DNA from: Chlorops oryzae
Lineage: Eukaryota > Arthropoda > Insecta > Diptera > Chloropidae
Assembly (NCBI GenBank): GCA_020466095.1
Contig: CM035808.1
Span: 39,940,999 to 40,004,998, forward strand
DNA: 64,000 bases
Direction of reading: 5' to 3'
Positions 1-12,018 of this stretch are shown in pieces. Positions within the stretch are counted from its first letter, which is position 1; each line of letters opens with the position of its first letter. The notes under the pieces are model-generated. The model did no database searches, was not told the origin of the DNA, and saw only the letters and a program-made list of their open reading frames with translations. The translations under genes were made by a program, and so were the position numbers.

Positions 1-398
1 TTCATCGAACGAAATGCCTCGCGTGTACAAAAGGCCACACCCATGACATTGGTTTCCATAATTGAACGCAAATCTTCGCTATTGTTATCCTTGACCAGCT
101 CTGTGTCACGAACGATCCCAGCATTGTTGATTAGCACTGCAATCGGGCCGATATTCTTTTCGATATCGGCGAATGTCTGGCAAATTTCCTCCTCTTGCCG
201 GACATCACATTTCATCGCGTGCAATCGTTGCTTCTCCTCATCGAGTTCGAAACAATTTCGCAGCTCTTCAATGCGCTCCTTGCGTCTAGCTAATCCCACA
301 ACGATCATACCGCTTCTAATTAAACTGATGCAGCATGCCGCCCCGATTCCAGCGCTAGCACCTGTCACAACAGCTACACGATTATGCCAGCGTTCCAT
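1..398 (-). CDS. Short-chain dehydrogenase/reductase, N-terminal part (runs off the left edge)
   Basis: Reading the minus strand from an ATG at 398 gives 132 codons before the window ends. The protein opens MERWHNRVAVVTGASAGIGA, which is the SDR Rossmann start: the cofactor-binding TGxxxGIG motif lies at about residues 11-18. A CDV (conserved Asp of the adenine pocket) and the structural NNAG motif follow further on. The catalytic Ser and YxxxK would lie beyond the window edge and are not seen. The MERW start is typical of the insect farnesol dehydrogenase/antennal dehydrogenase-like SDR group, so an NAD(P)-dependent alcohol dehydrogenase acting on juvenile-hormone precursors, odorants or other lipophilic alcohols is likely; the substrate is inferred only from family. 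There is no intron in the visible part. A TATA box and initiator sit at a sensible distance upstream. Confidence 0.85.
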   Translation of the reverse strand, partial: MERWHNRVAVVTGASAGIGAACCISLIRSGMIVVGLARRKERIEELRNCFELDEEKQRLHAMKCDVRQEEEICQTFADIEKNIGPIAVLINNAGIVRDTELVKDNNSEDLRSIMETNVMGVAFCTREAFRSM

Positions 399-467
399 TA
401 TAATGTGTGGGTATTTTCCGAGCGAAAAGTCGATTCTCCAACCGATTTGCTTGACCGAAAGATGCAC

Positions 468-504
468 ACTGAATGATCAGCTCATTGCCGTCCCTCAATT
501 TATA
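468..504 (-). promoter_or_regulatory. TATA + Inr core promoter of the SDR gene
   Basis: On the minus strand, TATAAATT at 504-497 is followed about 34 bases later by TTCAGTG at 473-467, a match to the arthropod initiator TCAGT with +1 A at 470. The ATG at 398 would then follow a 5' UTR of about 72 nt. Spacing and orientation fit the SDR coding region. Confidence 0.6.
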
Positions 505-819
505 CGGGAGAGCCGAGCCATCGGCATTCCGAATTGAATTCAATTTTTAAGCAGAACAATGAGGATTTGTGAGAATTTCGAATTGAGCTTCTCAGACGAA
601 ATTATTGAGACAAACGCAGACACGCACATACGCATTCCTGGAATATACGTTTAATTGAAAATTTAAAAATAATTTCATACCGATGGGGGTTGGAAGTGAA
701 CGGTTGCTGTCTCGGTACGTTGTCGATCTTAATTTGAGAGTGTCAAATTTACGTTGAGGGAGCTCGAGAGAAGAGGAAAATTAATGCATTTTTACGAAAA
801 TGCACAGGCGCGTATGCAG

Positions 820-1260
820 GGGGTGATTTTAGGGCGTTTCAGACATGAAAGATAAAGTGCTCAAACACGAAGACGGTGGGATCTAAAACGAAAGTAAAGA
901 TAAAACGAGAAATTTGCGCGTGATTAAAAATATTTTTCATTGAGGCTTAGAGCTCGCTCAGGCGACTTGATTTTCCCTCAAATATCACCTTAAAGACACT
1001 TCAAAAATTGTATTTAGTTTTTATTTATTTAAAATTTAGAGGCCCTCTATAAGGATGCCCAATCATAAGAGATTTATTTGTAAATGATTACCTTCGAGGG
1101 CAATAGAAAATATTTAAATTCAACATCTAGATGTATGTTTTTGATTATTCAAAAAAACAGAATTTACATAATTTTAAAGCCTTAACAATTTTTCATAATT
1201 AAGGCTCTTAAAAGATCCCCACAATTTCTAAAATCCAATCTCGGGATGTTTTTAAATGCG
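820..1260 (-). repeat. Dispersed repeat family A, degenerate copy
   Basis: This AT-rich stretch shares word-level similarity with 2440-2560, 17735-17890, 18460-18630, 19925-20330 and 21080-21150. Shared blocks include GTTTCAGACRTGAAA, GAAAATATTTAAATTCAAC and a GCATACWTTTAGG-like block on the opposite strand. No coding potential, TIRs or target duplication were found, so the family is not assigned. The rest of 538-2198 shows nothing else I can support. Confidence 0.4.
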
Positions 1261-2198
1261 TACAGTTAAATCTCGATTAGATTTCTTACTATCGGAATTA
1301 TTCTTAATAATAAGCATACTTTTAGGTACTCATTTTAAATATCTTTTGTTGCCCTGATGATTACTAGAGCGTGTATTTTTAAGCATTTAAAAAATTGAAG
1401 CGTACTTTATGGGGTAAAAAATTTGTTAAATTTATATTAAGTTAAGATTCAAATCGATTTTTAGCCTATTTAAGACTTTTTCAAAGCTAGGAAATCCCCT
1501 TGAAGTTCAAACTCGCTACTTATTTCCAAAATGGTGATAAGAAAAAAAATATCCCGCCCACAAAGTATGCTTCAAATTTATAAATGCTTAAAAATACACG
1601 CTCTAATGATTACATAAGTTTTTGTGAGTGCCCAAACTATATAAAAGAAAGCGTTTTGAAAATCAAAATATTCGAATTAACCCACTGTAGCTTGGCGTTC
1701 TCATGTGAAAATAATCATGGAAACACCATCTTAAATCTTAAATTGTAGTTAATTAAAAGACAATTGAAAATATTTAAATTCAACACTTCAAAAATCCTCA
1801 CTAAAAATACAAATAATCGTCCATATTTCAAAGAATGAGCTTATTCTCATCATCGAAAATATTCATAATATTGATAGACATACTTTTAGATGCCGAATTT
1901 AAAAATAGACCAAAAGGGTGCTCCTTAATTTGAATACGTGTAACACGTGTGTTACTTAGATGAAAGAAGCGAATCGTGAGCTCTAACTACATAATTTTCT
2001 TTTTATTAGTTAGTGAAAATCCTTCAAAGAATTCGTTTTCTAACTTTTCATTTCCTGGTAGCGACCCCTAAAACTCAATAAAAAAAATAAAAAAATCATG
2101 AGTTCCTTTTTTTGGTAGTAGAACCGAATGGCGAGGTAGCCCGGCAATTTTTCGAAATTTCGTATTTTATGGAGCACCGTAATCGACCAAACTATATG

Positions 2199-2384
2199 CA
2201 GTGAAAATCGGTTATAACGATTTCGAAGGGACCAGCAAAAATACACCGTTATATCCGATAATCGCTATATCCGGTAACAGAAATTAAGAAGAATTAGAAT
2301 AGCAAACCAAACTTTACCTAAAATGTTCATCGCTATAACCGATAACCGTTATAAGCGGTATAACCGTTATAACCGATATTTACT
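2199..2384. mobile_element. Tc1/mariner-type MITE (CAGTGAAAATCGGTTATAACG family), copy 1
   Basis: It begins CAGTGAAAATCGGTTATAACG and its right end is a diverged inverted copy (CGTTATAACCGATATTTACT). The same element, better preserved, is at 22895-23046 with TA on both sides. Internal blocks such as TCGCTATATCCGGTAACAG and the AGAAGAATTAGAATAG block are shared. It encodes nothing. The left flank reads TG where TA is expected, so the target duplication has decayed. Confidence 0.65.
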
Positions 2385-4027
2385 ATATATATAAGGCAAC
2401 AGAAAAAAATTTAACTCAGCACCCAAAACTATAGTCGATATGTGAATATCTGTAAATCTTTGATTAAGCTCCGTTTATAAGGGCTTAAAATATTAATTGG
2501 TTTTTAAAAATTCAAATGCATACCTTTAGGAGTCGAATTTAAATATTTTCTGTTGTTCATATTCTTGAAATGGCTGACTGTTTAACTATTTCGGTTATTA
2601 TCTCGTCTGGCTTAACCAACTGTAAAACCCTTACTTGTGTCTATTTGAATGCATGGTTGGTAATGGGTTAAATAAAATCTTAAATCACTTCGTTTTTTTT
2701 TTTTCAAAGGAATGTTAATAACTATTTGAACCTCCCTAACACATCGATATTAAAGTCTATGCGGACTCGCAGAATATTTTGTTAACATGGCACATGTGAC
2801 AATATGTGTCAAATGGAAATCCTGTTGGAAGCAGATTTGGAGAAGTATATTGTGGTGATTCTTATTGCAGCAACATGAGAATTCAATTTGGATATTTCTG
2901 CCGCATTCGCCGTTGTCAGCATCATGGCAAGTGCAATTGCCAGAACGACTGTTCAGTGCTGATTTCATTGCAATTGGTGTCCAAACGGCTGGAGATTTCG
3001 CAATCACGCAATGATGCATTCCATTCCGAATGTGCCGCATAAAGAGAGAGAAATGCACATTGCACATTTACGATACTGTAATGCCCATTCCATTCTGTGG
3101 GCATTACAAAATGCGAAAATGCACAGGCCACATTGATTGCTCCCACTACTACTGTTACTCCAACTACTCCTACTCCCACTCCCATTCGCACTCCCACTCA
3201 GACCGATATCGCTTCGAGTATTTTAACGTCCAATATGAAAGACGATTAAGCCCACCGAATGCAATACTGCGACGATCTCAATGCTCTTTTGCACAAGAAC
3301 CGACCGTCCGACCCCTCGTCGCATGACATTCATGACAATTGCGGTTTAGGCCAAACGAGTTTTTAAACAGTTAAAAGCCAAAAACCCCTCCGCACCCCAC
3401 CAAACAAAAAAAAAATGCGAAAATGGAGAGCGCTTCACTGCGTTAGCGCTGCTACCAATACAGATTACATGTTTACTAGTTTTCAGTTTCAGCCACTTCC
3501 GATTGCCGCCGGTGTTCAATAATGCGATTTTCGGCGCCAGTCAATTGTATAAAAGTGGCAAATACAATGTCGCCTGGCATCAGCAACATTTTTTTAATGG
3601 GAAGCAACCGCGTGATTATTTCACAATTCTCGTACATGCTAACCCAATGCTGGGTAATTTTCCGCCCAAGCCGAACCGTTCGGAGAAACTTGTCGCGGAG
3701 TACTATTGCATAAACATTAATGCATTAAAAAATAAAAACAAGAATAAAAATTATTCGCTCCGCTTTCAACTTGTAATGTCAGCAAAATTCTATCAACAAA
3801 AAAAAATATATGTGTGTGTAGGGGTGCCCTTCAATATTCGAATTACCGTCCATGTATTCTAACATGTTGAGTACCCTTTAGGCATTTGAAGTGATTATAT
3901 ATCATTGCGAAAATACATGAAATACGGCTGAAAACAATTATGAATCATATGGCACACTAAACACAAAACCGGAACAATTTCAAATATTTTTGCTCTATTT
4001 TTTCAGGTTTGACTGTAGTTTATTGCC
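2385..4027. other. Non-coding stretch with family A fragment and short simple repeats
   Basis: It holds a family A repeat fragment (2440-2560), a short imperfect CTCCCACTCCCA-like repeat near 3160-3200 and many short overlapping reading frames with no recognisable domain. A possible plus-strand core promoter lies at 3548-3582. No gene can be supported. Confidence 0.4.
3548..3582 (+). promoter_or_regulatory. Possible TATA + Inr core promoter
   Basis: TATAAAAG at 3548-3555 is followed 34 bases later by an initiator-like CATCAGC with the A at 3582. Sequence and spacing are good for an insect core promoter, but no convincing gene follows, so this could be chance or a promoter for an unseen non-coding transcript. 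Confidence 0.25.
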
Positions 4028-4035
4028 CCCACGAA

Positions 4036-4195
4036 CAGTGCCGTAGCAATTCTGTTTTGCGTGAGGGGGAAAAATTATTTTTCCAATTTGCGTGGGGGGG
4101 GCAAAATTATTTTTTCAATTTTATTCATGGGCAAAAACAAAAAAGCGTGGGGGGGGGCAAGTCCCCCTCTTTCCCCTATGGTTGCTACGGCACTG
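4036..4195. mobile_element. hAT-type MITE, 160 bp
   Basis: The ends are CAGTGCCGTAGCAA and its inverted copy TTGCTACGGCACTG, a typical hAT terminus. The element is flanked by perfect 8-bp direct repeats CCCACGAA at 4028-4035 and 4196-4203, the hAT target-duplication size. The interior is G-run rich (GTGGGGGGGG blocks) and non-coding. Confidence 0.9.
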
Positions 4196-4203
4196 CCCAC
4201 GAA

Positions 4204-5660
4204 GGGACGGCCATCGGACACCCTGCAGTGATGAGCCGGTCAATTTCCTAAGAAGGACTGGACTTTGACCAGTCCAAATCCTACCGATTATATAATATTA
4301 TGGCAGTTCGCTCCATCGAATTCGGCTAGCCGGCGGTCGGTAATAGACGGGCTGGTTTAAGGGTAGTCTGTAAATGACACTTTCATCAACTTAGAATAAT
4401 ATTAGAAATTGTTTATTTATTTTCCCTATTTGACTATCCTAAGAACAGACAAAATTACGATAATTCACCCAGAAAAACTGACCTACAGTCAGCTGTTTTA
4501 CGGACTAGTTCCTCTCCAATGACAAACCCTTGTTAAAAAGGTCAGTTGATTACATTAGAAGTGGAATTATGAGGTGCCTACTCGTAGTACTGGTAACATG
4601 AAGGACTGACCGAAGGTTACACTGGGGTCAGTTCATATTACTGCAGGGCGGTTACAGGATTGACAGTAGTGTATTGTGGAATATAGGGCACAATTGGTTG
4701 ACCATACGACCTTAAAAATGGTCCAGCGGGGACCGGGAGCTCCAGAGCCGAGTAGTGTGGTTATTCCCGGTCTTGGAATGGCCCGATTGTGGGAGTTTCG
4801 CTGTGTGGCGTTGATTTTTTATGAGGGTGGGATTACCACGAAATTCTACCAGGGTTTACCGAAATTGTTAATGCCCACTTTAGAGATAAAATTGGTAAGC
4901 GTAATACGGCATTTGGGGAGTGAAGTACCCCTGGTGAAATGTATTTTTCTGCAGGAAAACCAACACTTTATATTGAAAGGTTCAGAATTTAAATAAGATA
5001 AATAAAAATTTAAAACAACATACTATTTTACAGTCTTCGAAAGAGAAAGGATTTTTGTTCGGGATTCTCTTGATAAATATATAGACGCATGTATCTTTTT
5101 TTTTAGGCTTCGAAAGAAAAGTACCCAGCAAACACTATGAGTGATCATATTTATGAGTCCGAAATAAGTCCGAAATTTTATAAATACACGAGGCTGAGAA
5201 AATTGAGTCCGAAGTAGGTGAGAAATACATTGTACGACCAGCGCAAAAGTGCCTCTCTTACAAGATCTCGTTACGAGGACCTCGCCTCCGAATAAGAAGT
5301 CATATTTGATTCCTTTCGGAGTCAGTATCATTATATATTGGAAAGTCGAAAAAATATCATGGCTTATGAACAAATCGTATTCCTTTGGATTTTTCCAATA
5401 AACATGAGGTGCTTATTGAACCAGATTTCACAAATTTTGAATTCCAACTGCCAGAAAATTAGAACCCCTTTGTCCAGGATCAGTTTACCCTGACCAAAAC
5501 AAATATCAAATTATAAAAATTCAATAGCGAGACAAGTCTCGAGCAAAACAGACTTCACGTCCTTAATATCGTCTTAATTCATTTGAAGTGAAGTTCCCAA
5601 TGGAAGAGTCTTTTAACCTTTTTTTTTAGAGGGGATCTAAGTCAATTAAGTGAGGCTTCC
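4204..5660. other. No gene recognised
   Basis: A 106-codon open frame at 4676-4996 has no recognisable domain and no splice or promoter context. The composition of 4250-5000 is a little less AT-rich than its surroundings, which could reflect an old transposon, but I see no ends or coding motifs. Confidence 0.3.
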
Positions 5661-7403
5661 TAACCCAGTTGCAAATAAGGGAAGCGATGCATCACTTGAA
5701 CTATCCGAAGCACTGTCAGTAGGCATTAGTTCTTAGTCGCAGTCATTGAGCAGGGAAAACGTGATGTGTTCAAAGAAAAGCGTTTGTTTTTTTTATCAAA
5801 AAGTAGCATATTTTCAGGATTGAACTATTTAAAAGCAAAACCAAAACCAAAAATTTTTTGAACACCTCTCTTTCTGCCTGCTCATGAGAGGTATAAGGAA
5901 CGCCTACCCAAAGCGGCCATGCTCGAACAAAGTAGATGTGTAAAAGTGATGGGAAAAGTCTATGATATCCCCTCGCTTACGAATGTTCCCAGTTGCAAAT
6001 TTTATGCTCTCCGGATTGATCATTTGAACATTCCTAAGCGAGGGGTAGGGTTGCCAGACGTACTGTTTTTGGGAGTAAACGTACTGCTTTTTGAACCGGT
6101 GTACTGCGTTGTACTCCCAAAAAAAAAAATCCCAAAATTTACTGCATTTTCATTTTCGTACTTCTTTGTACTTCTTTTTAAAATCGATAGGGCATTAAAA
6201 CTAGGGGAGAAATAATTTCATTTCCCCTTGCCTGTTTTGCAGAGCTCGAAAAGTGCAAATGAAAAATTGCTGTGTGTAACTTTTTAAAAACAGAAAATGG
6301 AGAAGATAATCAGCCTTATCGGGAATTCTAGATGAAAAAAAATTCACACGAAATTTTTGATTTGCCCGAAAAAAATCCGCGTATCGATAAACTCACCCGG
6401 ATTTCGTTTCAGTTTGAAATTCGAAAATACAGTTTGAAATGCGTTGAAAAAGATAAGAAATACCATTTTTTCAAATATAACCAAAGTTTTTGTGAAAGTC
6501 CAAAAAGTTTTTCTTTAATTTAAAATGCACAGACCAGCATTTATAATATAATATATATTTATATAATATCGGAGCATCGACTTGTCCGGCGACGCTTGAG
6601 CCATGCGTCCAATCTGTTAGAGTTGCACGAATCTATGTTAGTTAAGTGAAGAGCTGTGGTTGTACCTATATTAAAATAACAAGTTTAATGTTAGATTTAG
6701 CGGTATCTTAGACTCAATAAACCAGCATTCCAGAATTTGTTGGATTTACTCCTAAAATAATTAAAGAATTTGCCTTATTTGGGTCATTAAAACAAAAAAT
6801 TATCTAACCATAATTTTTTCCGCTTCAGTTCGCCAGAAAAAAAAGTGGAAAAAAATTTGATTCGATTCATAAGATTTTCCCCGGAAAGTGTTTTGTCGAT
6901 AGAAAGCTGTTAATTTTGTTATTTATTTGTAAAATAAAACTGCATTTAGTGCAAAAAAAGTGTACTTCTTTTTTCCGAAATGTACTGCTTTTTTTGGAAA
7001 ATAATTGAAATGTACTGCTTTAGCACTTTCAGAATCTGGTAACCCTAGCGAGGGGATATCATAGACTTTTCCCATCACTTTTACACATCTACTTTGTTCG
7101 AGCATGGCCGCTTTGGGTAGGCGTTCCCTATACCTCTCATGAGCCGGCAGAAAGAGAGGTGTTCAAAAAATTTTTGGTTTTGCGTTTTGGTTTTGGTTTT
7201 GCTTTTAAATTTTAGTTGTTCAATCCTGAAAATATGCTACTTTTTGATAAAAAAAAAAAAACAAACGCTATTTTTTGAAAACATCACGTTTTCCCTGCTC
7301 AATGATTGCCACGAGAACGATTGCCTATTGACAGTGCTTGGGATAGTTCAAGTGATGCATCGCTTAGAAGAGTACGACTTCCACTTATTTGCAACTGGGT
7401 TCA
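5661..7403. mobile_element. Foldback element with arms of about 320-350 bp
   Basis: The left arm (about 5661-5979) is repeated inverted in the right arm (about 7048-7403). Both carry GAAGCGATGCATCACTTGAA-like, GAGCAGGGAAAACGTGATG and GGCCATGCTCGAACAAAG blocks and a short frame beginning MLEQSRCVKVMGKVYDIPSL. A third, direct copy of the outermost right sequence (CCCAGTTGCAAATTTTATGC) lies in the loop at 5988-6007. The loop was enlarged by a separate hAT-like element at 6046-7047. No transposase is visible. The arms differ by small indels, so the element is not very recent. Confidence 0.75.
6046..7047. mobile_element. hAT-like element, 1002 bp, inserted in the foldback loop
   Basis: It is flanked by perfect 8-bp direct repeats GCGAGGGG (6038-6045 and 7048-7055). 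The ends are TAGGGTTGCCAGA and the inverse of TAGGGTTACCAGA. The regions next to both ends are further inverted repeats rich in GTACTGCTTTT words. There is no transposase-like frame, so it is a non-autonomous derivative. It is younger than the foldback element it interrupts. Confidence 0.85.
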
Positions 7404-8735
7404 AATGGTCAATCCGGAGAGCATAAAATTTGCAACTGGGAAGATTAGTGGCTTTTTAGCTTTTTGCTAGAGAATCGCACTGAGTGAGTTCCCTAAGACC
7501 CGTGCATCTTCACCCTCATCAAAAGATAATTCAATTAAGCGCAATTCCCTACGAACATGGCTCTTAAACATTTCGACAAAGACTCGTAGTTAGGTTCCCT
7601 AAGAACAGTATGCCTAAACCCTCAGCAAAGAATTCAATTGAATGAGGTGCCCCAAGACCCTGCGACTTTTTTCTAACAAATAAGCTTATTTCCAACGTCG
7701 GGATCTTAAAAACCAGTGGCTCCCAATCTTTTTGATGTAATGAAAGGGTTGAACTCCACTGGTTTTGAAACACCGATCGAGAACATTTGGAAAAGAAATC
7801 TACCTATACTCTTGCTTTATTTTTTACTGATGCATTTTAAGCAGCGTCCTTCGAACAGTCAAGGAATTTTCTCTCATTTAAAGAAAAAGAAAATTATTAT
7901 CGTCGAAGGAAAAACTTCAAGTGGAAACCGCTTCGGCCATAAGTACGGCTTAACCAAGGGAGAACAAAACAACAACAAAACAACCGATACAAATGCACTA
8001 ACAGCGAGTGACATTTTATAGAATGTTGCCGCAGTCGGGAATGGAAACTTTCATGATGGTGCGCCGTTATCGACATTTTTGTTGTCCTTTTATTCTTCGT
8101 TTATGCTCGGATTTTTCCTCATAGACGAATGATTTCAATTGAAATCTATCGCGAACTAATGGCACGAAAGAGAATAATGACGTTGAATAAATGTGACATT
8201 ACCTGGAATTATCTCGTTCCTCTTATTTTTTATGCAAAACTTCAACTGGCATCGATAATATTGTGGATTTCAAAGAGAACTTTCAAAGGGAATTTTTGAA
8301 CAGCGCAAAATTTAACGAGAATATTTGGAATTAATCGAATAAAAAGGATCGGAAAATTTTTCGAATTTTTGTTTATTTTGTGACTAAGTCAAGAGGACCG
8401 TGAAGATTGAAGATGCTATGTAGATTGTTATCGTCTTTTAATTCCCAACTACAGAGACGTTTAATTGGATTGTGGTCATAATGTAACCGATTAGAATGCC
8501 AAAATGAACTTAAAAATAAACAAAAACAAAAACCAGAAATATTAACCCTTTCATTACCGAATTAATTTCAAATGGTTAAAATTCCTTGTTTATCTATTAT
8601 CCCAACTAAAGTGAAAGGCTTTAGGCTTTAAGCACTTTTGGGTGAGATCCTAGGTATAATTTTTTTTAATATGGTTTAACCCTTTCACGACCAAACTAAC
8701 ATGGGATGTACTCGTAAAATTCAGTCCTATCTCAA
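7404..8735. other. No gene recognised
   Basis: There is a weak degenerate tandem pattern of TTCCCTAAGA words at 7480-7650 and a short hairpin around AAAACCAGTGG / CCACTGGTTTT (7713-7766). Nothing coding is convincing. Confidence 0.3.
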
Positions 8736-8995
8736 CCCTCTGCTGCTGACGTCGTAGTCAGGCAGATCCCGAAAAACAGAAAATTTTGCGAGCTTTTGTA
8801 AAATCCGAAGCCATGATCCTCGTGCTCTCTTAAAAAAATGCCTTTTATTTCAAATTTTTATAATTTTTTGGCTTGAAAACTGTTTGCTCTTATAAGAAAT
8901 AAGGCCAAGTGCGCGCAATTTAGGAATCTCAAGAAGAAAATCAGTTTAGATAGTCAGTTATATTGTTAAAATTAGACCACGTCAGCTGCAGAGGG
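8736..8995. mobile_element. piggyBac-like MITE, 260 bp
   Basis: The ends are CCCTCTGCTGCTGACGT and the inverted ACGTCAGCTGCAGAGGG. The right flank is TTAA (8996-8999), the left TCAA (8732-8735), one substitution from the TTAA target duplication that piggyBac elements make. No coding content. Confidence 0.7.
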
Positions 8996-9139
8996 TTAAA
9001 AACTCTAAGCAATCAGTGCCATGGCGTTCAGATGTTTCAAAAAACCAAGAAATTTAATTCGAGAGGGGTTTTAGGCACTACAAAAACTTAAACGGTGTTT
9101 CAAGTTCATCCCATACGTGCGCCCTTGCATAAAACTAAT

Positions 9140-9359
9140 CAGCCCGATTCTGAATATTTCCGGGGAACGAGCTCCTAAGGACATTATTTTTCTCGAAAGT
9201 AAACTTGTTCTTTCTTAATTAAGTATTTGGGGGAAGAAATTTAATGGGGAATGGGTATTTGACCTATATCCACAATTTTGCTTACCTTATCTATTTAAAA
9301 AAGTAGAATTTTAGTCTCGAGAAAAGTAAATTCCCCGGCAATATTGAGAGTCAGGCTTG
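9140..9359. mobile_element. Short inverted-repeat element (CAGCCCGATTCT family), copy A
   Basis: It starts CAGCCCGATTCTGAATATTT and ends in a diverged inverted copy (AATATTGAGAGTCAGGCTTG). Related ends occur at 15172-15398 and near 31710-31813. Non-coding; the target duplication is unclear. Confidence 0.5.
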
Positions 9360-11172
9360 AATAACATTCAAAATTATAGTAGTTTTCAGTGAAATTCTCT
9401 GTGCAAGGTTTAGCTCAGTCTTAAAAAAAGAAATCCATTACAATTTATTACAATTGAAGACCATTTTGTCCTTTTCATCGAAGCTTTTGGATTTTAAAGT
9501 TTATTTTATAATTTTAACATTCTCTGCTAAGAGTTTAAAGAAAGCGTTCCCAGTATTTGAATGAGCTTAATCCATATAAACTTTATTTCAACTCATTTGA
9601 GGTTTGTGGATTCTATTCGAACATTTTCACCTCAGTTTTCTTATAATACAAGAACACGACAGTGAAATAAAAACTTCCTCCTAAGCAAGCTGTCTTTTAG
9701 TTCTTTGACTGCAAACATCTAGTTAAAATTTCAAAAGCTTTTCTTCAACAAATAAACCGTCTAATTCTAAAGAGATTCCTTAAACTCTAATACGTGAAGA
9801 AGTCCTAGTCTCCACGCATTCACCTCAACAGTAAACCTTCCAGTATTATAAAAATTTATACGCATGTTTTCAGCGAATAAAAGGACGATTTGTTCACGTG
9901 CTATTTCGAAAACAGTTAAGGACCTTTATAATTTGGGTTTCCGCTAAGGACTGAATCGCTTGAAAATCTGCAAACTGAAATTTTTGTTGAATCTGAATTT
10001 GGGGTTTCTTTTGTTCAGAATTTAGATTCCATTGCGATAAATAAAAAATTATACTTTTCTGGTCTCCTTTAAAAGTCGCGGTTTATCGGTCTTTTTTTAG
10101 AGAGTTGGCAGCACTGGTTTTCATATAGTTCAGCTTGTTCAGCTGTATTCAACTAAATCTACAGTTTTGGACAATGGCCAATCTATATTTTAAATTTGAA
10201 CTTTGGTCGTGAGTATGGGTGTGGCTGTGGAAGGGCCAAGCTCAATTTTTCCCTTCACCATTGTTCCAAATATCGATGAAAAGTGTTGAGTGGTTCTCGA
10301 GTTATTTTTCTAGAATTTATCTCTAAACAATATTTTTAAATTTCACTAAGGATTTTTTATGGCCCTAACATTCCTACGTACTGAACTTGACTTTCTAAAT
10401 CTACTCAGTTCACTATCCTGACCAAGAATATATGTATATTTATAGCTCTATACCTGAAGGTCTAATTTCTAGCCCTCACAAGACTGATATACCCTGTTGA
10501 AGTGGAATATAAAAAGGGCATTAAATTTAACCAGCTGGAAAAACCGTGAGGCCTAACATTTTTCATTCAGTACTTTTTATGGAACAGTATACCAAAGCAT
10601 TCATGACAAAAATAGTGTGGTGCGTTATAGTGCTTTATATAATAGTGGTACTCATGCAGCTTCGCAAATGCCTTCGCAACTTTTCCCGTCGTAAATTTTC
10701 ATATAAATTTTGACAGTTGTGTGGCAAATTTCTCATTTCCCACATATTGCGAAGCTGCATGAGTCCCACTATTGTCTCACCCTTTTGTCTTGCACATTAA
10801 GCGCACAATTCTGTTCATATCACAGATGGTTAAATGGGTACAATTGTAAATTTTTCAGCCCTTTTTTTACAAATGGGTACTTGGTACTACCGAGTCGTTT
10901 TAGGTACAAATTCATTAAACTTGCCACATATACAATTTCCCACTAGGAAATTGTTGTGACAGCAGAAAGGGTATAGCCGACGATAGCCTCCTGAAAGGAT
11001 TTTAAAGTTTTGTTGATTTTTTTATAGTTGCTACCTAAAAATACAGTGAACCCCGATTTTTCAGTTCATTTTGCCCAGTGTCTTTGAAATATACTTGAAT
11101 TAAAATTGAAATCTCTTATAGGAAGTCCTTTTTCAAAAATTTATCTCACAACTGACATAAAATATAAATCTA
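9360..11172. other. Mostly featureless AT-rich DNA
   Basis: Apart from the small inverted-repeat element at 10645-10769 I see no gene, tandem array or convincing element. Confidence 0.35.
10645..10769. mobile_element. TA-inserting MITE starting GTGG, 125 bp
   Basis: The ends GTGGTACTCATGCAGCTTCG and the inverse of GTGGGACTCATGCAGCTTCG lie between TA dinucleotides (10643-10644, 10770-10771). The first bases resemble the palindromic element at 20371-20487 (GTGGTATTCAAGC). Confidence 0.7.
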
Positions 11173-12018
11173 AACAAGTGAGGGTGTTATAGTCAGGCGA
11201 GCCTGACAATAGAATACCCGACACAGACACACATGCTCAAATAATTTTTGAACAACGCCCATAAAACAGGACCACTAAGTAAGAATATTCAAGAGGCTTT
11301 AAAGGCCATTACTGCCCCATATACCGACTTTTGCAATCCTAATCGGAGGCTTAAATATACACTCAAATTCTAAGTTTCATTGAAATATTTTGAAAATGTC
11401 CGATTTTGAGGCAGTTTTGGGATTTTTGTGACAGGCCCTAATACCTCCAGCAGTGCCCTTAATAATGGACCGACCAAGGAAATTTTTTGGGAGGATGTTT
11501 GTGGCTACAAAGAAAGCATAAGTGCCAAATTTCGTTCAAGTCCCATTTGAATTTCAGGTGTAGGAGGCAATTTTTAAAAAACTCCCTTCAGCCACGCCCA
11601 CTTTTCCAATTTTTGGAAATCGTATTACTTGCCTTGAAACATGTTCAATTATCAAATTTCATCAAAATATGTTGAAAAACTTCGACTTTAGAGCAGTTTT
11701 TGTGATTTTCGTAACAGACCCTAGTACTGGATGGACCCCTAAAAATGGTCCGATCGGGTCCATTCTCGAACTTGTTCTTAATCATGTTGCCGTGAGCACG
11801 CACATCAAATTTCATCAAGATAGCTCAACTCCTTCGATAAGAAAACTGTATACAAACAACGGACAGACGGACAGACAGACGGACATGTCTAAATCGAATC
11901 TCCTGGTGACGCTGATCATATCTATATATATTTTGTATGGTCTATCTCGACTGGTTCTGGGTGTTACACACAACCACACAAACGCAATATACCCACGACA
12001 CAGAGTGTGTCGGGTATA
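11173..12018 (+). mobile_element. AACAAGTGAG repeat, non-autonomous, plus orientation
   Basis: It starts AACAAGTGAGGGTGTTATAG followed by ATACCCGACACAGACA and ends with the inverse (GTGTCGGGTAT). The interior has GCCACGCCCA, a GACGGACAGACAGACGGAC array near 11864-11885 and CTGATCATATCTATATATA. The same architecture in opposite orientation is at 49388-50611. Repeats of this form are widespread in fly genomes; I do not assign a superfamily. Two internal frames are short and carry no transposase motif. Confidence 0.65.

Noticed and set aside
43..537. 164-codon plus-strand open frame at the left edge
   Set aside because: The opposite strand encodes a clear SDR with TGxxxGIG and NNAG; the plus frame is its shadow.
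4676..4996. 106-codon open frame
   Set aside because: No recognisable motif, no promoter or splice context, inside a region likely made of old repeats.
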